A DNA stretch of 64,000 bases. Source: Actinocorallia sp. API 0066. Its GTDB lineage: Bacteria; Actinomycetota; Actinomycetes; Streptosporangiales; Streptosporangiaceae. Position numbers and translations under genes: made by a program. Below are positions 62,786-64,000 of the stretch, one piece after another (positions within the stretch are counted from its first letter, which is position 1; each line of letters opens with the position of its first letter). Below the pieces are notes generated by a model. The model saw only the letters and a list, made by a program, of their open reading frames with translations, had not been told where the DNA came from and ran no database searches. The stretch lies in assembly GCF_020991275.1 (NCBI RefSeq), contig NZ_JAJLQY010000009.1, positions 248,001-312,000 on the forward strand, written 5' to 3'.

Positions 62786-64000
62786 GCCGCACGCTCGGCG
62801 AGGTCGCGCAGGACGGCGCGCAGGACGCCGACGAAGACGTCGATCTCGGCCGGGGTGATGACGAGCGGCGGGGTCACGCGCACGGTGCCTTCGGAGTTCA
62901 GGACGGAGCCGACGAGCACGCCGCGTTCCTGCATGGCGTTCGCGACGTCCTGCGCGGGCACGGCGACCTCGAACGCGCACCACAGGCCGCGGCCGCGGAT
63001 GTCGGTGAGCAGGGCGGGGAACTGGTCGCGCACCGATTCGAGGCGTTCGCGCAGGTACGCGCCGCGCTCGGCGGACCGGGCGACGAGGTCGTCGCGCTCG
63101 ATCACGTCGAACGCGGCGATTCCGGCGGCGCACGCGACGGGGTTGCCGCCCATCGTCGTCAGGTGGCTGAGCGCCGGGTCGAGGAAGGTCGCGAAGACCT
63201 CGGCGCGGGCCAGCACGGCGCCGAGCGGCAGGCCGCCGCCGACCGCCTTGGCGCAGGTGACGATGTCCGGCTGGATCCCCCACAGCTGGTGAGAGAACCA
63301 GGCGCCGGCGCGGCCCATGCCGCCCTGCACCTCGTCGCAGATCAGCAGCGCGCCCGCGCGGTCGCACAGGTCGCGCAGGCCCGGCAGGAAGGAGTCCGAC
63401 GGCACCCGGATGCCGCCCTCGCCCTGGATCGGTTCGACGATCACCGCGGCGGTGCGCTCGTCGATCGCGGCGGCGGCCGCCTCCAGGTCGTCGAACGGGA
63501 CGAACTCGACGTCGGGGAGTAGCGGCTCGAACGGGGCCCGCCACTGCTCGCGCCAGCTCACCGACAGGGCGCCGAACGTCCTGCCGTGGTACGCGCGTTC
63601 CATCGCGACGAACTTCGGCCGTCCGGTGTGCTTGCGGGCGAGCTTCAGCGCGCACTCGGTCGACTCGGCGCCCGACGACGTCAGGTACACCGTGTCGAGG
63701 GCGCCGCCCGCGGCTCGCACCAGGCGTTCGGCGATCTCGACCTGCTCGGGGACGACGAACCTGCCGTACACGTTGACGTGCGCATACCGGGTCATCTGCT
63801 CCCGCACCGCCGCGACGACCTCGGGCCGTGAGTGCCCGACGTTCGCCACCGCGATGCCGGAGGTCATGTCGAGGTAGACCCTGCCGTCGGCGGCCCGCAG
63901 CGTGCAGCCTTCGGCGGCCGACACGACGAGTTCCTTGCGGCCGGGCACCGTCTGCGACAGCCGCGCCGCGAACCTGTCCCGGTAGGACTCCAGTTCCTCG
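62782..64000 (-). CDS. Class III PLP aminotransferase (5' end outside window)
   Basis: The frame is open to base 64000, so the N-terminus is missing; 405 codons are present. The PLP fold is clear: SSGAESTECALKLARKHTGRPKFVAMERAYHGRT, VEPIQGEGG, LICDEVQGGMGRAGAWF and the Schiff-base Lys in TCAKAVGGGLPLG. It resembles acetylornithine/4-aminobutyrate transaminases. It is the first gene seen of the coupled operon; the upstream sequence ...SYRDRF continues beyond the window. Confidence 0.9.
   Translation of the reverse strand, partial: EELESYRDRFAARLSQTVPGRKELVVSAAEGCTLRAADGRVYLDMTSGIAVANVGHSRPEVVAAVREQMTRYAHVNVYGRFVVPEQVEIAERLVRAAGGALDTVYLTSSGAESTECALKLARKHTGRPKFVAMERAYHGRTFGALSVSWREQWRAPFEPLLPDVEFVPFDDLEAAAAAIDERTAAVIVEPIQGEGGIRVPSDSFLPGLRDLCDRAGALLICDEVQGGMGRAGAWFSHQLWGIQPDIVTCAKAVGGGLPLGAVLARAEVFATFLDPALSHLTTMGGNPVACAAGIAAFDVIERDDLVARSAERGAYLRERLESVRDQFPALLTDIRGRGLWCAFEVAVPAQDVANAMQERGVLVGSVLNSEGTVRVTPPLVITPAEIDVFVGVLRAVLRDLAERAA

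Noticed and set aside
59253-62858. A 1201-codon plus-strand frame with a fair ribosome site
   Set aside because: After a Pro/Ala-rich start it runs antisense through the oxidoreductase and amidohydrolase genes. A short gene at its beginning cannot be excluded but nothing supports it.

Overview
The window is a 64-kb piece of a very GC-rich actinobacterial chromosome, with GC-ending codons, many GTG and TTG starts and frequent 4-nt ATGA/GTGA overlaps. The coproporphyrin-type heme genes hemE, hemY and hemQ, a Prim-PolC/LigC pair, a SigE-family ECF sigma factor and a class F-type sortase suggest a Streptosporangiales-like organism (Actinomadura/Thermomonospora relatives). That placement is an inference. 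No tRNA, rRNA, CRISPR array, transposase or prophage was recognised.

Layout. 0-3.6 kb: the end of a possible eRF1-like protein, then an aldehyde dehydrogenase, a DUF779 protein and their GAF-domain regulator. 3.7-8.7 kb: a CYTH-like/proline-rich/beta-sandwich protein and the fatty-acid beta-oxidation pair fadA-fadB, with a clear terminator and paired upstream boxes. 8.9-13.2 kb: an acyl-CoA synthetase, a degenerate second copy, and a TerC-type membrane protein. 13.2-20.3 kb: a polymorphic-toxin-like zincin gene coupled to two SseB/immunity-like genes, divergent from a Ser/Thr kinase with a beta-propeller. 20.7-23.8 kb: rnd, a DUF3000 gene and hemE. 23.9-27.7 kb: a cassette of two poly-aspartate surface proteins, a histidine kinase, a response regulator and a class F-type sortase. 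Matching 18-bp palindromes stand before both poly-Asp genes. 27.7-30.6 kb: MarR/hydrolase and XRE/FMN-reductase divergent pairs. 30.6-32.7 kb: hemY-hemQ. 32.8-36.7 kb: lipoproteins, a TPR membrane protein, a VanZ-like protein and msrB. 36.8-43.2 kb: Prim-PolC, an FAD oxidoreductase, an aldehyde dehydrogenase, a lipoprotein, LigC and a RibD-C-like reductase. 43.3-46.6 kb: a secreted peptidoglycan-binding protein, a sigma/anti-sigma pair with a possible 22-aa third ORF, and a TauD-type dioxygenase. 46.7-55.7 kb: a TetR regulator, purB, two alpha/beta hydrolases, small disordered proteins, a P450 and an MFS exporter. 55.8-64 kb: a class III CoA-transferase, a methyltransferase-GntR pair, and a tightly coupled aminotransferase-amidohydrolase-FAD oxidoreductase operon that runs off the window.

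How parts work together. fadA, fadB and the acyl-CoA synthetase can activate and oxidise fatty acids. HemE, HemY and HemQ are three steps of the Gram-positive heme route. Prim-PolC and LigC are partners in gap repair. The most unusual segment is 23.87-27.65 kb: a sensor/regulator pair enclosed by two acidic-tail proteins, a dedicated sortase, and shared operators that make it look like a self-contained envelope-response regulon. The zincin/SseB cassette and the pseudo-synthetase are the next most interesting items.
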